From Eubacterium sp. (GTDB lineage Bacteria; Bacillota; Clostridia; Oscillospirales; Acutalibacteraceae): a DNA stretch of 35,534 nt. Under the pieces are notes generated by a model. That model worked only from the letters and a program-made list of their open reading frames with translations. It searched no databases and had not been told where the DNA came from. Below, one piece after another: positions 14,984 to 23,383 of this stretch. The stretch is from assembly GCA_022511225.1 (NCBI GenBank), contig JAFLRZ010000021.1, forward strand, positions 1 through 35,534, given 5' to 3'. The stretch's first letter is position 1. The number at the start of each line of letters is the position of its first letter. The translations under genes and the position numbers were made by a program.

Positions 14984-17584
14984 TTAATAAGTTTCGGCAA
15001 TGATATGTTTTATTTCTTCTTCGATTTGCTGTATCTCATACTGAAATTCATTCGACGATACACGCAGTGCTCCGCCTTCCAAAATTATGAGCTGTTCAAG
15101 TGCGTCGGAGGTAACAACTCTTACCTTGTGATTTTTTGCAAGCTTGTGCGATACCTTTTCAATATACATATCGGCAGTCTCGGCTTCCTTAGTATAAACA
15201 ATATCAATATTGTTCACTCTTTCAACCTCACGCGTGCTGCCCTTGACCTTGTATGCGTCAAATACAAGAATTACGTTGCACTTTTTGTACCCCTGATAAT
15301 TGCATAAAATATTTATCAGCGTGTTCCTTGCACCGTCAATATTATCCTTTGAAAGCTCACGAAGATTTTCCCACGCAAAAATCACGTTGTAGCCGTCTAC
15401 AAGCAGATACTCAGGTCCGTCATATTTAGAAGCACGAGAACTTTTATACTCCTTAGTCTTGTTCTTGGACTTTTCACGACTTTCTGTAAAGGTGAAATGA
15501 TTACCGTTTACTCCGTTTGAACGGCTTTTTATCGGTCCGTATGTCTGCTCAAAAATAGCCATAAGCTCCTTGTCAAGCGCAAATAGGTCACCCTTGTCTT
15601 TGTAGCTTGACAGGGGCTTTTTAATTTCAGCGCTTCCAGATACCTTCTTCTGTGACGATAAGGCAGACGGCAGATGCATATGACTTTTTACCTCATCCCA
15701 TTTAACAGTGTATCCGGCACCGTGAGAGCAGAAAACAGAATCGCAGGGATTGTCCGTATCACCGTCACAGTTATAACCGATAGATTCAATAACCTCCTCG
15801 GTATTATGACAAGGCTCATAGCCCTTAAGAGTGCATACTAATTTGCCTCTGCCGTGAGTATACTGCATAACCTCTTTTGAATAATCATACATTGTCGAAA
15901 CAGGTGCAGTACCGCTGATTACAGCAAATTCATCTTCCGTTTTGATCGGCTCAAAGCTTCCAAACATCCGCTGAATATCGGACAGTGCCCTTCCTGCATT
16001 CTCATTTGGTACTTCTAACGTAAATTCATATACAGGCTCCAAAAGAATACTTTTTGCCGTGCGCAGTCCCTGCCTTACGGCTCTGTACGTAGCCTGCCTG
16101 AAGTCACCACCCTCGGTATGCTTTGCGTGTGCCCTGCCCGATACAAGAGTGATTTCCATATCCGTTATGGGAGAGCCTGTTAATACACCGATATGCGTTT
16201 TCTCATAAAGGTGAGTGAGGATGAGCCTCTGCCAGTTTTTGTCAAGACTGTCCTCTCTGCAATCGGCTTTGAAAACAAGTCCGCTGTCCCTTTTTGCCGG
16301 CTTTAAGAGTAAATGAACCTCCGCATAATGCCTGAGCGGTTCAAAATGGCCGACACCCTCTGCTATATCTGAAATCGTTTCTTTGTAAATTATATTACCC
16401 TTAGAGAATGTTACGTCAAAGCCGAATCTGTCGGAAATTATAGACTGCAGAATTTCAAGCTGAACGTCGCCCATAAGCTGTACCTGAATTTCACCAAGCC
16501 GTTCATTCCATACTACACGAAGCTGTGGATCCTCTGCTTCAAGAATTTTCATTTTACCAAGAGCAGTGTGTGCATCCGTGCCGTCAGGCAGATTTATTCT
16601 GTACGTCAGCACAGGTTCAAGTATCGGAAGTGCCGAATTTTCCTCAGTACCGAGTCCGTCGCCTGAGCGCGCAAAAGTAATTCCCGTAACAGCGCAGACC
16701 GTTCCGGCATCAGCTTCGTCTATTGTGGTGAATTTTTCACCCGAATATATTCTTATCTGGTTTATTTTTTCAGAGCTTTTATTTCCTTTTGCCGCAAGTA
16801 TTTCCTTGACCTTAAGACTTCCGCCTGTGACCTTAAGATAAGTAAGCCTTTGACCCTTGTCGTCGGATATTTTATATACCTTTCCCGAGAATTCTTTGCC
16901 GTATTCAGGCATTTTTGTATAATCGCTGAGCTTCTCCAAAAACTCTTCAATACCGTTCATCTTAAGTGCAGAGCCGAAGAAACAGGGGAATACCTTTCTG
17001 CTTTTAACAGCACTGATGATGTCAGCCTTATCGACTTTATTTGCGGCATAGTATTTTTCAAGTATATCATCATCGCAAAGCGCAATGTTCTCATAAAGCT
17101 CGTCACTGTCACTTTGGGAAAAGTCGATGCATCCGTCACTCAGCTTTGATTTAAGCCTGCTGAGCACAACATCCTTGTCAGCGCCGTCAATATCCATTTT
17201 GTTTACAAAAATAAAGCAGGGGACATTGTATTTCGAAAGAAGCTTCCACAGCGTCTGCGTGTGGCTCTGCACTCCGTCAGTTGCGCTGATAACGAGTATT
17301 GCATAGTCAAGCACCTGTAAAGTGCGCTCCGTTTCGGCAGAAAAGTCAACGTGCCCGGGAGTATCAAGAAGTGTAAACTGAGTGCCGTTATAGTTAAATA
17401 TTGCCTGCTTTGAAAAAATTGTAATTCCTCTGCTGCGTTCAAGTGAAAAGGTGTCTAAAAACGAATCTCTGCGGTCTACTCTGCCGAGCTTTGATATAGT
17501 GCCTGACTGATAAAGCAGTGCCTCGGAAAGAGTGGTCTTTCCTGCATCTACGTGGGCAAGTATACCGACAACGATTTTTTTCAT
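14984..17584 (-). CDS. TetM-like ribosomal GTPase fused to a Rae1/YacP NYN ribonuclease domain
   Basis: 866 residues. Residues 1 to about 650 are an EF-G/TetM-type translational GTPase: G1 AHVDAGKTT (10-18), switch RGIT (52-55), G3 DTPGHVD (74-80), G4 NKMD (128-131), then domains II-V with a TetM-like HGRG-KLVCTLKGYE ending. After a polar linker (about 690-725), the C-terminal 141 residues are a PIN-like NYN domain of the YacP/Rae1 type, with acidic residues D730 (LLVDGYNV), D776 (LVFDAY) and D805 (AETADMYIE). Rae1 in Bacillus subtilis cuts mRNA in the ribosomal A site; TetM-type GTPases also bind there. ATG 17584 is used because AAGGAAGTG lies 6-7 nt upstream. It is the last gene of the CDF-feo operon. 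Classical tetracycline resistance is not implied. Confidence 0.92.
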   Translation of the reverse strand: MKKIVVGILAHVDAGKTTLSEALLYQSGTISKLGRVDRRDSFLDTFSLERSRGITIFSKQAIFNYNGTQFTLLDTPGHVDFSAETERTLQVLDYAILVISATDGVQSHTQTLWKLLSKYNVPCFIFVNKMDIDGADKDVVLSRLKSKLSDGCIDFSQSDSDELYENIALCDDDILEKYYAANKVDKADIISAVKSRKVFPCFFGSALKMNGIEEFLEKLSDYTKMPEYGKEFSGKVYKISDDKGQRLTYLKVTGGSLKVKEILAAKGNKSSEKINQIRIYSGEKFTTIDEADAGTVCAVTGITFARSGDGLGTEENSALPILEPVLTYRINLPDGTDAHTALGKMKILEAEDPQLRVVWNERLGEIQVQLMGDVQLEILQSIISDRFGFDVTFSKGNIIYKETISDIAEGVGHFEPLRHYAEVHLLLKPAKRDSGLVFKADCREDSLDKNWQRLILTHLYEKTHIGVLTGSPITDMEITLVSGRAHAKHTEGGDFRQATYRAVRQGLRTAKSILLEPVYEFTLEVPNENAGRALSDIQRMFGSFEPIKTEDEFAVISGTAPVSTMYDYSKEVMQYTHGRGKLVCTLKGYEPCHNTEEVIESIGYNCDGDTDNPCDSVFCSHGAGYTVKWDEVKSHMHLPSALSSQKKVSGSAEIKKPLSSYKDKGDLFALDKELMAIFEQTYGPIKSRSNGVNGNHFTFTESREKSKNKTKEYKSSRASKYDGPEYLLVDGYNVIFAWENLRELSKDNIDGARNTLINILCNYQGYKKCNVILVFDAYKVKGSTREVERVNNIDIVYTKEAETADMYIEKVSHKLAKNHKVRVVTSDALEQLIILEGGALRVSSNEFQYEIQQIEEEIKHIIAETY

Positions 17585-17621
17585 CTTTTCACTTCCTTTG
17601 CTCATAGGATATTTCTACCAA

Positions 17622-17762
17622 TTATTTTTTGCTGCAGTCTAATGAGCAGTTCTCGCAATTGCCGCCGCACGAACAGCTGTTGCCCTTTTTTCTGTAAACG
17701 ATAACAGCAGAGATAACTGCTATAGCTATAACTGCGAGAATTATAATACTTTGTGCGTTCAT
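17622..17762 (-). CDS. FeoB-associated Cys-rich membrane peptide
   Basis: 46 residues: one N-terminal membrane helix (IIILAVIAIAVISAVIVY), a basic stop (RKKG), then a short cysteine cluster (CSCGGNCENCSLDC). This is the standard form of the FeoB-associated Cys-rich family, thought to assist Fe2+ entry or delivery, although its mechanism is unproven. Its start overlaps the feoAB stop by one base (TAATG), so it is translationally coupled. Confidence 0.9.
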   Translation of the reverse strand: MNAQSIIILAVIAIAVISAVIVYRKKGNSCSCGGNCENCSLDCSKK

Positions 17763-20116
17763 TAAATCATACCTACTAAAATCATAACAAGTCTTGCTAA
17801 AAGTGCAAATATCCATGCAACTATGCACTGAAATACTACGACACCGCCTGCCCATTTTGCTCCGAGCTCACGCCTTACTGACGCAACTGCCGCCACACAC
17901 GGAGTATAAAGCAGGCAGAAAATAAGAAGCGGTATTGCCGTTGATGCTGTAAGAACAGACTGCAAGTTGGCAACTGTGCCGAAGAGCACTGTAAGGGTAG
18001 ACACAACGCTTTCCTTTGCCATGAATCCTGTTATAAGTGCTGTCGAAATTCTCCAATCGCCAAAGCCGAGAGGGGCAAATATCGGAGCAATTAAGCCTGC
18101 AATATCTGCAAGTATGCTTTTCTGTGAGTCAGACACAATGCTGAACTTTATGTCAAACGTCTGCAAAAACCAAATTACAATCGTTGCAATGAATATAACT
18201 GTAAATGCCCTTTGCAAGAAATCCTTAGCCTTTTCCCAAAGGAGCTGAGCAGTATTTTTTACACTGGGGATTCTGTAGTTAGGAAGCTCCATAACAAACG
18301 GCACAGCCTCGCCCTTAAATAATGTTTTCTTAAAAACAAGTGCCGTCAGTATGCCAACAATTATTCCTGTAAAATAAAGCGTAATCATAACTATCGCCTT
18401 GTGCTCGGGGAAGAATGCGGCAGTGAAAAAGCTGTAAATCGGAAGCTTTGCAGAACAGCTCATAAACGGAGTAAGCAAAATTGTCATCTTCCTATCGCGT
18501 TCGGAGGGAAGCGTTCTGCTTGCCATTACACCCGGAACTGTACAGCCAAAGCCTATGAGCATAGGTACAATGCTTCTGCCTGATAGTCCTATCTTTCTCA
18601 GAAGCTTATCCATTACAAACGCAACTCTCGCCATATATCCCGTATCCTCAAGAAGTGACAGGAAGAAAAACAGCGTAACGATTATCGGCAGAAAGCTGAG
18701 CACGCTTCCTACACCGGTGAAAATTCCGTCGATTATAAGGGAGTGAACAACCTCGTTTATGTTCCACGCAGTAAGTATATTGTCAAATCCCTGTGTTATG
18801 TAGTCGATACCGTTTTCCATAAGCCCCTGAAGAAAAGAGCCTATAACGTTAAACGTAAGGTAAAATACGAGCGACATTATCACAATGAACGAGGGGATTG
18901 CAGTGTACTTACCTGTCAGGATTTTGTCTATTCTGCGGCTTCGTGCGTGCTCCTTGCTCTCCCTTGGCTTAACAACCGTCTGTTTTGTAAGCTTATGAAT
19001 AAATGCAAAACGCATATCAGCTATTGCAGCAGCCCTGTCAAGTCCGCGCTCCTGCTCCATTTGAACGATGATAAACTCAAGCATTTCCTTTTCGTTGTCG
19101 GAAAGGTTAAGTGCTTCCATAATTTTTTCGTCGCCCTCAACAAGCTTTGTTGCGGCAAATCGTGTAGGAATGCCTGCGGCTATTGCGTGGTCATCAATCA
19201 AATGCATAATGCCATGCAAACATCTGTGAACGGCACCTCCGCTATCATTTTCATCACAGAAATCCATTCTGCCCGGCTTTTCCTGATATTTTGCAATATG
19301 CATCGCGTGGCGTATTAATTCATCAACACCCTCATTTTTTGATGCCGAAATCGGCACAACCGGTATTCCGAGGAGTGCCTCCATATCGTTAATGCGCACG
19401 GTACCGCCGTTTCCTCTGACCTCGTCCATCATATTGAGCGCAAGCACCATAGGTACACCAAGCTCCATAAGCTGCATGGTCAGATAAAGATTTCTTTCAA
19501 TGTTGGTAGCATCAACAATATTGATGATAGCACACGGCTTTTTATCTATGATAAACTGCCTTGTAACAATCTCCTCACTGCTGTAAGGGGACATTGAGTA
19601 TATGCCCGGCAGATCGGTTATTTCGGTGTTCGCAAAGCCCTTGATAGAACCGCTTTTTCTGTCAACGGTTACACCCGGGAAGTTGCCGACGTGTTGATTA
19701 GCGCCTGTAAGCTGATTAAAAAGCGTAGTCTTTCCGGAGTTTTGATTGCCTGCAAGTGCAAACGTAATCACCTTGTTGTCAGGCAGAGGATTTTCACCCT
19801 TCTTTGTATGAAACCGACCGCCCTCGCCAAGACCGGGGTGCTCTGTTTTTTTGCTTGATTTCGGAGCTGAAGCGCCTTCACTGTCATCTTCCTCAATCAT
19901 CTCAATTTCAATATGCTTAGCATCGTCAATACGAAGCGTCAGTTCATAGCCCTGCACTAAAAGCTCAATAGGATCCCCCATAGGCGCAAATTTTACAAGT
20001 TTGACTACGGCACCGGGAATTAACCCCATATCGAGAAAGTGCCTTCTTAAAGCACCCTCACTGCCGACTGTCAGTATTTTTGCTGATTGTCCTATTTTTA
20101 ATTCATTAAGAGTCAT
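17762..20116 (-). CDS. feoB: Ferrous iron transporter, FeoA-FeoB fusion
   Basis: 784 residues. Residues 1-75 form a FeoA SH3-like domain (GSEGALRRHFLDMGLIPG). After a linker (76-112) comes the FeoB G protein: G1 GNQNSGKTT (123-131), NFPGVTVD switch, DLPG, and NMMD. The membrane part follows, with Gate motifs GFGCTVPGVMASRTL and PFMSCSAKLP. The conserved Gate cysteines are present. It imports Fe2+ across the cytoplasmic membrane. The 10-bp gap to the upstream CDF gene and the 1-base overlap with the Cys-rich peptide show an operon. ATG 20116 follows GAGGT. It differs from the second FeoB at 31859, which has a separate FeoA and altered Gate motifs. Confidence 0.96.
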   Translation of the reverse strand: MTLNELKIGQSAKILTVGSEGALRRHFLDMGLIPGAVVKLVKFAPMGDPIELLVQGYELTLRIDDAKHIEIEMIEEDDSEGASAPKSSKKTEHPGLGEGGRFHTKKGENPLPDNKVITFALAGNQNSGKTTLFNQLTGANQHVGNFPGVTVDRKSGSIKGFANTEITDLPGIYSMSPYSSEEIVTRQFIIDKKPCAIINIVDATNIERNLYLTMQLMELGVPMVLALNMMDEVRGNGGTVRINDMEALLGIPVVPISASKNEGVDELIRHAMHIAKYQEKPGRMDFCDENDSGGAVHRCLHGIMHLIDDHAIAAGIPTRFAATKLVEGDEKIMEALNLSDNEKEMLEFIIVQMEQERGLDRAAAIADMRFAFIHKLTKQTVVKPRESKEHARSRRIDKILTGKYTAIPSFIVIMSLVFYLTFNVIGSFLQGLMENGIDYITQGFDNILTAWNINEVVHSLIIDGIFTGVGSVLSFLPIIVTLFFFLSLLEDTGYMARVAFVMDKLLRKIGLSGRSIVPMLIGFGCTVPGVMASRTLPSERDRKMTILLTPFMSCSAKLPIYSFFTAAFFPEHKAIVMITLYFTGIIVGILTALVFKKTLFKGEAVPFVMELPNYRIPSVKNTAQLLWEKAKDFLQRAFTVIFIATIVIWFLQTFDIKFSIVSDSQKSILADIAGLIAPIFAPLGFGDWRISTALITGFMAKESVVSTLTVLFGTVANLQSVLTASTAIPLLIFCLLYTPCVAAVASVRRELGAKWAGGVVVFQCIVAWIFALLARLVMILVGMI

Positions 20117-20126
20117 TATTTTTACC

Positions 20127-21281
20127 TCAAGTAAAAGAATGTTCTACTGTTATTATAAGATTTATTTTTTCATCCTTTTTCTTAAATTCCTTTTTTACGG
20201 ATTTAATAATCTCTTGGCTTGTCTTTCCTGTTTTATGCGGAACGACAAGGTCAAATATAAGATTTGTATGGCTCGGTCCCTTTACCAGTCTAAAGTCGTG
20301 AAAAGTGTATCTTCCATCAAGCTTTTTAAGTATCTCATCAGTAAGAGCTTTGTATGAATCAAGCTCCTCGTCATTAAGTACGATAGGGTCCATATGAATA
20401 CAAATAATTATTTTCAGCTTCTCTGAAATTGTTTTTTCAACGTTGTCAATAATATCGTGTATTTCAAGAATATCGCCGTCTGACGGCACCTCGGCGTGTG
20501 CTGAGGCAATAATTCTGTTAGGACCGTAATCGTGCACGATAAGGTCGTGAACGCCTACAATCATATCCTCACTGAGCATAATCTCCTCTATGCTTTTAAC
20601 GAGCTCTTCATCAGGTGCCTGACCTAAAAGCTTACCGGTAATGTCTTTTAGTATGTTTATTCCCGATATGAAAATTACGATTGCAACGATAAGACCGATT
20701 ATTCCGTCTGCAAGCTTGAAAGAGGTGAACGTAGAAATAAGAAGTGCTACTATTGTAGACGCCGTTGCAATGCAGTCGTTCAGGCTGTCCTGCTTCACTG
20801 CCTTAAGGTTGATATTCTGAGTTTCCTTATAAAGCCTGTGATTTAGCAGTGCCATATAGAGCTTAGTTATAATAGCGGCAGACAGAACGACAATATACCA
20901 TATGCTGAACTTAACCTCTGACGGTGAAATGATTTTTTCTACAGAGCTTTTTGCAAGCTCAAAGCTCATTATGAAAATGAGAAATGATATTATGAGTGCA
21001 GAGATATATTCAATTCTGCCGTGGCCGAAGGGATGTTCCTCGTCAATTGGTTTGTTTGAAAGCTTGGAGCTTGCGATAGTCACAATGCCCGAGCCTGCAT
21101 CAGATAAGTTATTTACCGCGTCTGCCGTTATTGAAACGGAACCGCTTATACTGCCAACGGCAAATTTGAAAAGGCAAAGAATAGTATTACAGATAATACC
21201 GAATATTCCGCTGAGAAGCGACATACTTTTTCTTTCGTCCTTCGAATTTCTGCACGCAAGCTTAATCAGCAATTTTGTCAC
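20127..21281 (-). CDS. Cation diffusion facilitator family metal transporter
   Basis: 384 residues. Six membrane helices are predicted in the first 215 residues. The family motif in TM2 is seen as ITADAVNNLSDAGSGI, and the TM2-3 loop as HPFGHGRIEY. The C-terminal cytoplasmic metallochaperone-like domain (about 220-384) is complete (VHDLIVHDYGPN, HAEVPS). CDF proteins export Zn2+, Fe2+ or Mn2+ in exchange for protons. Co-transcription with feoAB suggests iron or manganese homeostasis, with import and export in one unit (inference). GTG 21281 is the start, with GGAGGTGTTAAG just upstream. The gene is first in a four-gene minus-strand operon. Confidence 0.93.
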   Translation of the reverse strand: MTKLLIKLACRNSKDERKSMSLLSGIFGIICNTILCLFKFAVGSISGSVSITADAVNNLSDAGSGIVTIASSKLSNKPIDEEHPFGHGRIEYISALIISFLIFIMSFELAKSSVEKIISPSEVKFSIWYIVVLSAAIITKLYMALLNHRLYKETQNINLKAVKQDSLNDCIATASTIVALLISTFTSFKLADGIIGLIVAIVIFISGINILKDITGKLLGQAPDEELVKSIEEIMLSEDMIVGVHDLIVHDYGPNRIIASAHAEVPSDGDILEIHDIIDNVEKTISEKLKIIICIHMDPIVLNDEELDSYKALTDEILKKLDGRYTFHDFRLVKGPSHTNLIFDLVVPHKTGKTSQEIIKSVKKEFKKKDEKINLIITVEHSFT

Positions 21282-21309
21282 CTTAACACCTCCATCAAAG
21301 CACGCAACT

Positions 21310-21338
21310 ATATTAGCATATTAATTACAAATGTTCAA
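21310..21338 (-). promoter_or_regulatory. Promoter of the CDF-feoAB-GTPase operon
   Basis: Read on the minus strand: TTGAAC (21338-21333), 17-bp spacer, TAATAT (21315-21310), about 30 bp upstream of the GTG start. It is back to back with the glycosidase promoter at 21362. No clear Fur-type palindrome is seen. Confidence 0.6.
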
Positions 21339-21361
21339 TCGTGATTTTATATAATTATAAT

Positions 21362-21390
21362 TTGTTTTTATGTTGTTTATATGCTACAAT
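21362..21390 (+). promoter_or_regulatory. Promoter of the rhamnosidase/glucuronidase operon
   Basis: TTGTTT (21362-21367), 17-bp spacer, TACAAT (21385-21390), 25 bp upstream of the start codon. Confidence 0.6.
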
Positions 21391-21415
21391 ATGCGCAGGG
21401 GGGGAAGGTGGTAAT

Positions 21416-23383
21416 ATGAATGACTTTAGTCCTGTCTGGTTTACAACCGAGGATTTTATAACGCTTACTCCTAATGACGTATTTCATAAGGAATGTGAGC
21501 AGAAGGAGATATTCTCAAAAATAAAAAATTACCACTGCCTTGCACGAGCAGACTATATACTGAGTGATGAAAAGGCGGTACTATGCATTACTGCTGATGA
21601 TTATTACAAACTGTATATAAACGGGCGCTTTATTTGCCAAGGACCGGCGCCCTCTTACACTGATAGTTATTACTATAACGAGATAGATATTACACCGTTT
21701 CTTAATAAAGGAAGAAACGTAATTGCCGTTCACCTCTATTATCAAGGGCTTGTTAACCGCGTGTGGCAAAGCGGTGACAATCGTTTTGGCTTGGGAGCTG
21801 TTATTAACGGCAGAAATCTCATATGGAAATATAAAATCAGTAATGCCTTTTCGGGTATAATAAACGGATATGACACGGATTTTACGGAATCTTTTGACGG
21901 CAGACTATGGGAAAATGATTGGAATAAGCCTGATTTTGATGATGGTGAGTGGAAGCCGATGTTATGCGCAAATACTAACTATTTCTTTGTAAAACAGCCT
22001 GCCAAAATGCTTTCTGTCTATACTCTTAAACCAAAAATATATGACAGAAAAAAGGACAGATATTTTGTTGATACAGGTCAGGAAATTGCAGGGGGACTTC
22101 GCCTCAAGTGCCAAGGTCACAGCGGTGACGAGGTGCTGATACGATACGGCGAGGAGCTGAGCGACGACGGCAGCGTGCGTTACAAACTGCGTGCAAACTG
22201 CATTTATGAGGAAAAATGGATACTTAAAGACGGTGAAAATGAGTTTGAAAGCTATTTTTATAAAGGCTTTCGTTATGTTGAAATCATAACCGAAAATGAA
22301 CTAACTCAGCTTGATGTGGTTGTTCGTCACTATCCGTTTGATGACAGCTTTTGCAATCCTGCTTTTAAGGACGAAAGGCTTTCAAAAATATTTACTCTAT
22401 GTAAAAATACAGTTAAATATGCCACGCAGGAATGTTTTATCGACTGCCCCACGAGAGAAAAAGGGCAGTATCTCGGCGATACTTTCATCACTGCCCACAG
22501 TCATATGCTGTTAACGGGTGACACAAGTCTTACCGAAAAGGCGATAGACGAATTTGCTAAAAGCAGTAAAATCTGCAAGGGTCTTATGGCTGTTGCACCC
22601 TGCTCGCTTATGCAGGAAATTGCCGATTATTCTCTGCTTTTCGGTGAGCTTCTGCTGCTTTGCTACAGATTTAATAAAGATAAAAGCTTTCTCAAAAAAT
22701 ATTATTCCGTGGCAAAAAATATCATAATTCATTTCAAAAAATATGAACGTCCGGACGGTCTGCTCAATCAGGTTTCAGACAAATGGAATATGGTCGACTG
22801 GGGCGAAAATATGAGGGATAATTACGACTTCCCGCTTACAAGACCCGTCGTTTCAAAGGGCGTTCACACGGTGATAAATGCCTATTATATCGGTGCAGTC
22901 AGCACTCTTAATCAGATTGAACGCATCATAGATATGAATATTTCCTTCGACCTTGAAGCACTGAAAAAAGCTTATATCAAGGCATTTATGAGGGGCAATC
23001 TATTTGCTGACAGTGAGGTGTCAAACCACTGCTCGCTTCATTCAAACGCACTTTCGCTTTACTTTGATCTGTGCCCTGACAGCGCAAGAGAAGAGGTCGC
23101 TGATTATATTATCAAAAAAGGCTTTTCGTGCGGAGTTTTTATGAGCTACTTTGTTATGAAGGCTCTTGCAAAAGTTGGCAGAAAAAAGGAGCTTTTTGAC
23201 CTGCTCACAAACGACAGCGAGCACGGATGGCTCAATATGATTAAAGAAGGTGCAACAACCTGCTTTGAGGCTTGGGGAAAGAATCAAAAATGGAACACGT
23301 CACTGTGCCACCCGTGGGCAAGTGCGCCGATATCAATTATTTTAGAGGAGTTAAACGATTATGTTATACCCGATAATGACTGA
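21416..23383 (+). CDS. GH78-like alpha-L-rhamnosidase
   Basis: About 655 residues, cytoplasmic (no signal peptide). The N-terminal beta-sandwich (1-210) and second domain precede an (alpha/alpha)6 barrel. Catalytic-region motifs of GH78 are seen: DCPTREKGQYLGD (Asp, Glu and Asp of the DCPTRE...GD motif) and, near the end, CFEAWGKNQKWNTSLCHPW, which carries the expected second glutamate and histidine. It would remove rhamnose from plant glycosides or related deoxy-sugar conjugates. Shorter than many GH78 enzymes (about 900), so it may lack an extra binding module. ATG 21416 follows AAGGTGG. It overlaps the beta-glucuronidase gene by 23 bp. Confidence 0.88.
   Translation: MNDFSPVWFTTEDFITLTPNDVFHKECEQKEIFSKIKNYHCLARADYILSDEKAVLCITADDYYKLYINGRFICQGPAPSYTDSYYYNEIDITPFLNKGRNVIAVHLYYQGLVNRVWQSGDNRFGLGAVINGRNLIWKYKISNAFSGIINGYDTDFTESFDGRLWENDWNKPDFDDGEWKPMLCANTNYFFVKQPAKMLSVYTLKPKIYDRKKDRYFVDTGQEIAGGLRLKCQGHSGDEVLIRYGEELSDDGSVRYKLRANCIYEEKWILKDGENEFESYFYKGFRYVEIITENELTQLDVVVRHYPFDDSFCNPAFKDERLSKIFTLCKNTVKYATQECFIDCPTREKGQYLGDTFITAHSHMLLTGDTSLTEKAIDEFAKSSKICKGLMAVAPCSLMQEIADYSLLFGELLLLCYRFNKDKSFLKKYYSVAKNIIIHFKKYERPDGLLNQVSDKWNMVDWGENMRDNYDFPLTRPVVSKGVHTVINAYYIGAVSTLNQIERIIDMNISFDLEALKKAYIKAFMRGNLFADSEVSNHCSLHSNALSLYFDLCPDSAREEVADYIIKKGFSCGVFMSYFVMKALAKVGRKKELFDLLTNDSEHGWLNMIKEGATTCFEAWGKNQKWNTSLCHPWASAPISIILEELNDYVIPDND

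Noticed and set aside
14984-17584. Calling the GTPase a tetracycline-resistance gene
   Set aside because: TetM-like over the GTPase part, but it has a long extra C-terminus with a nuclease domain and sits in a chromosomal metal operon; resistance cannot be inferred from the sequence.
18743-19318. 191-residue plus-strand frame opposite feoB
   Set aside because: Composition is cysteine/histidine/leucine-rich and mirrors the antisense of a highly conserved gene; no start signal.
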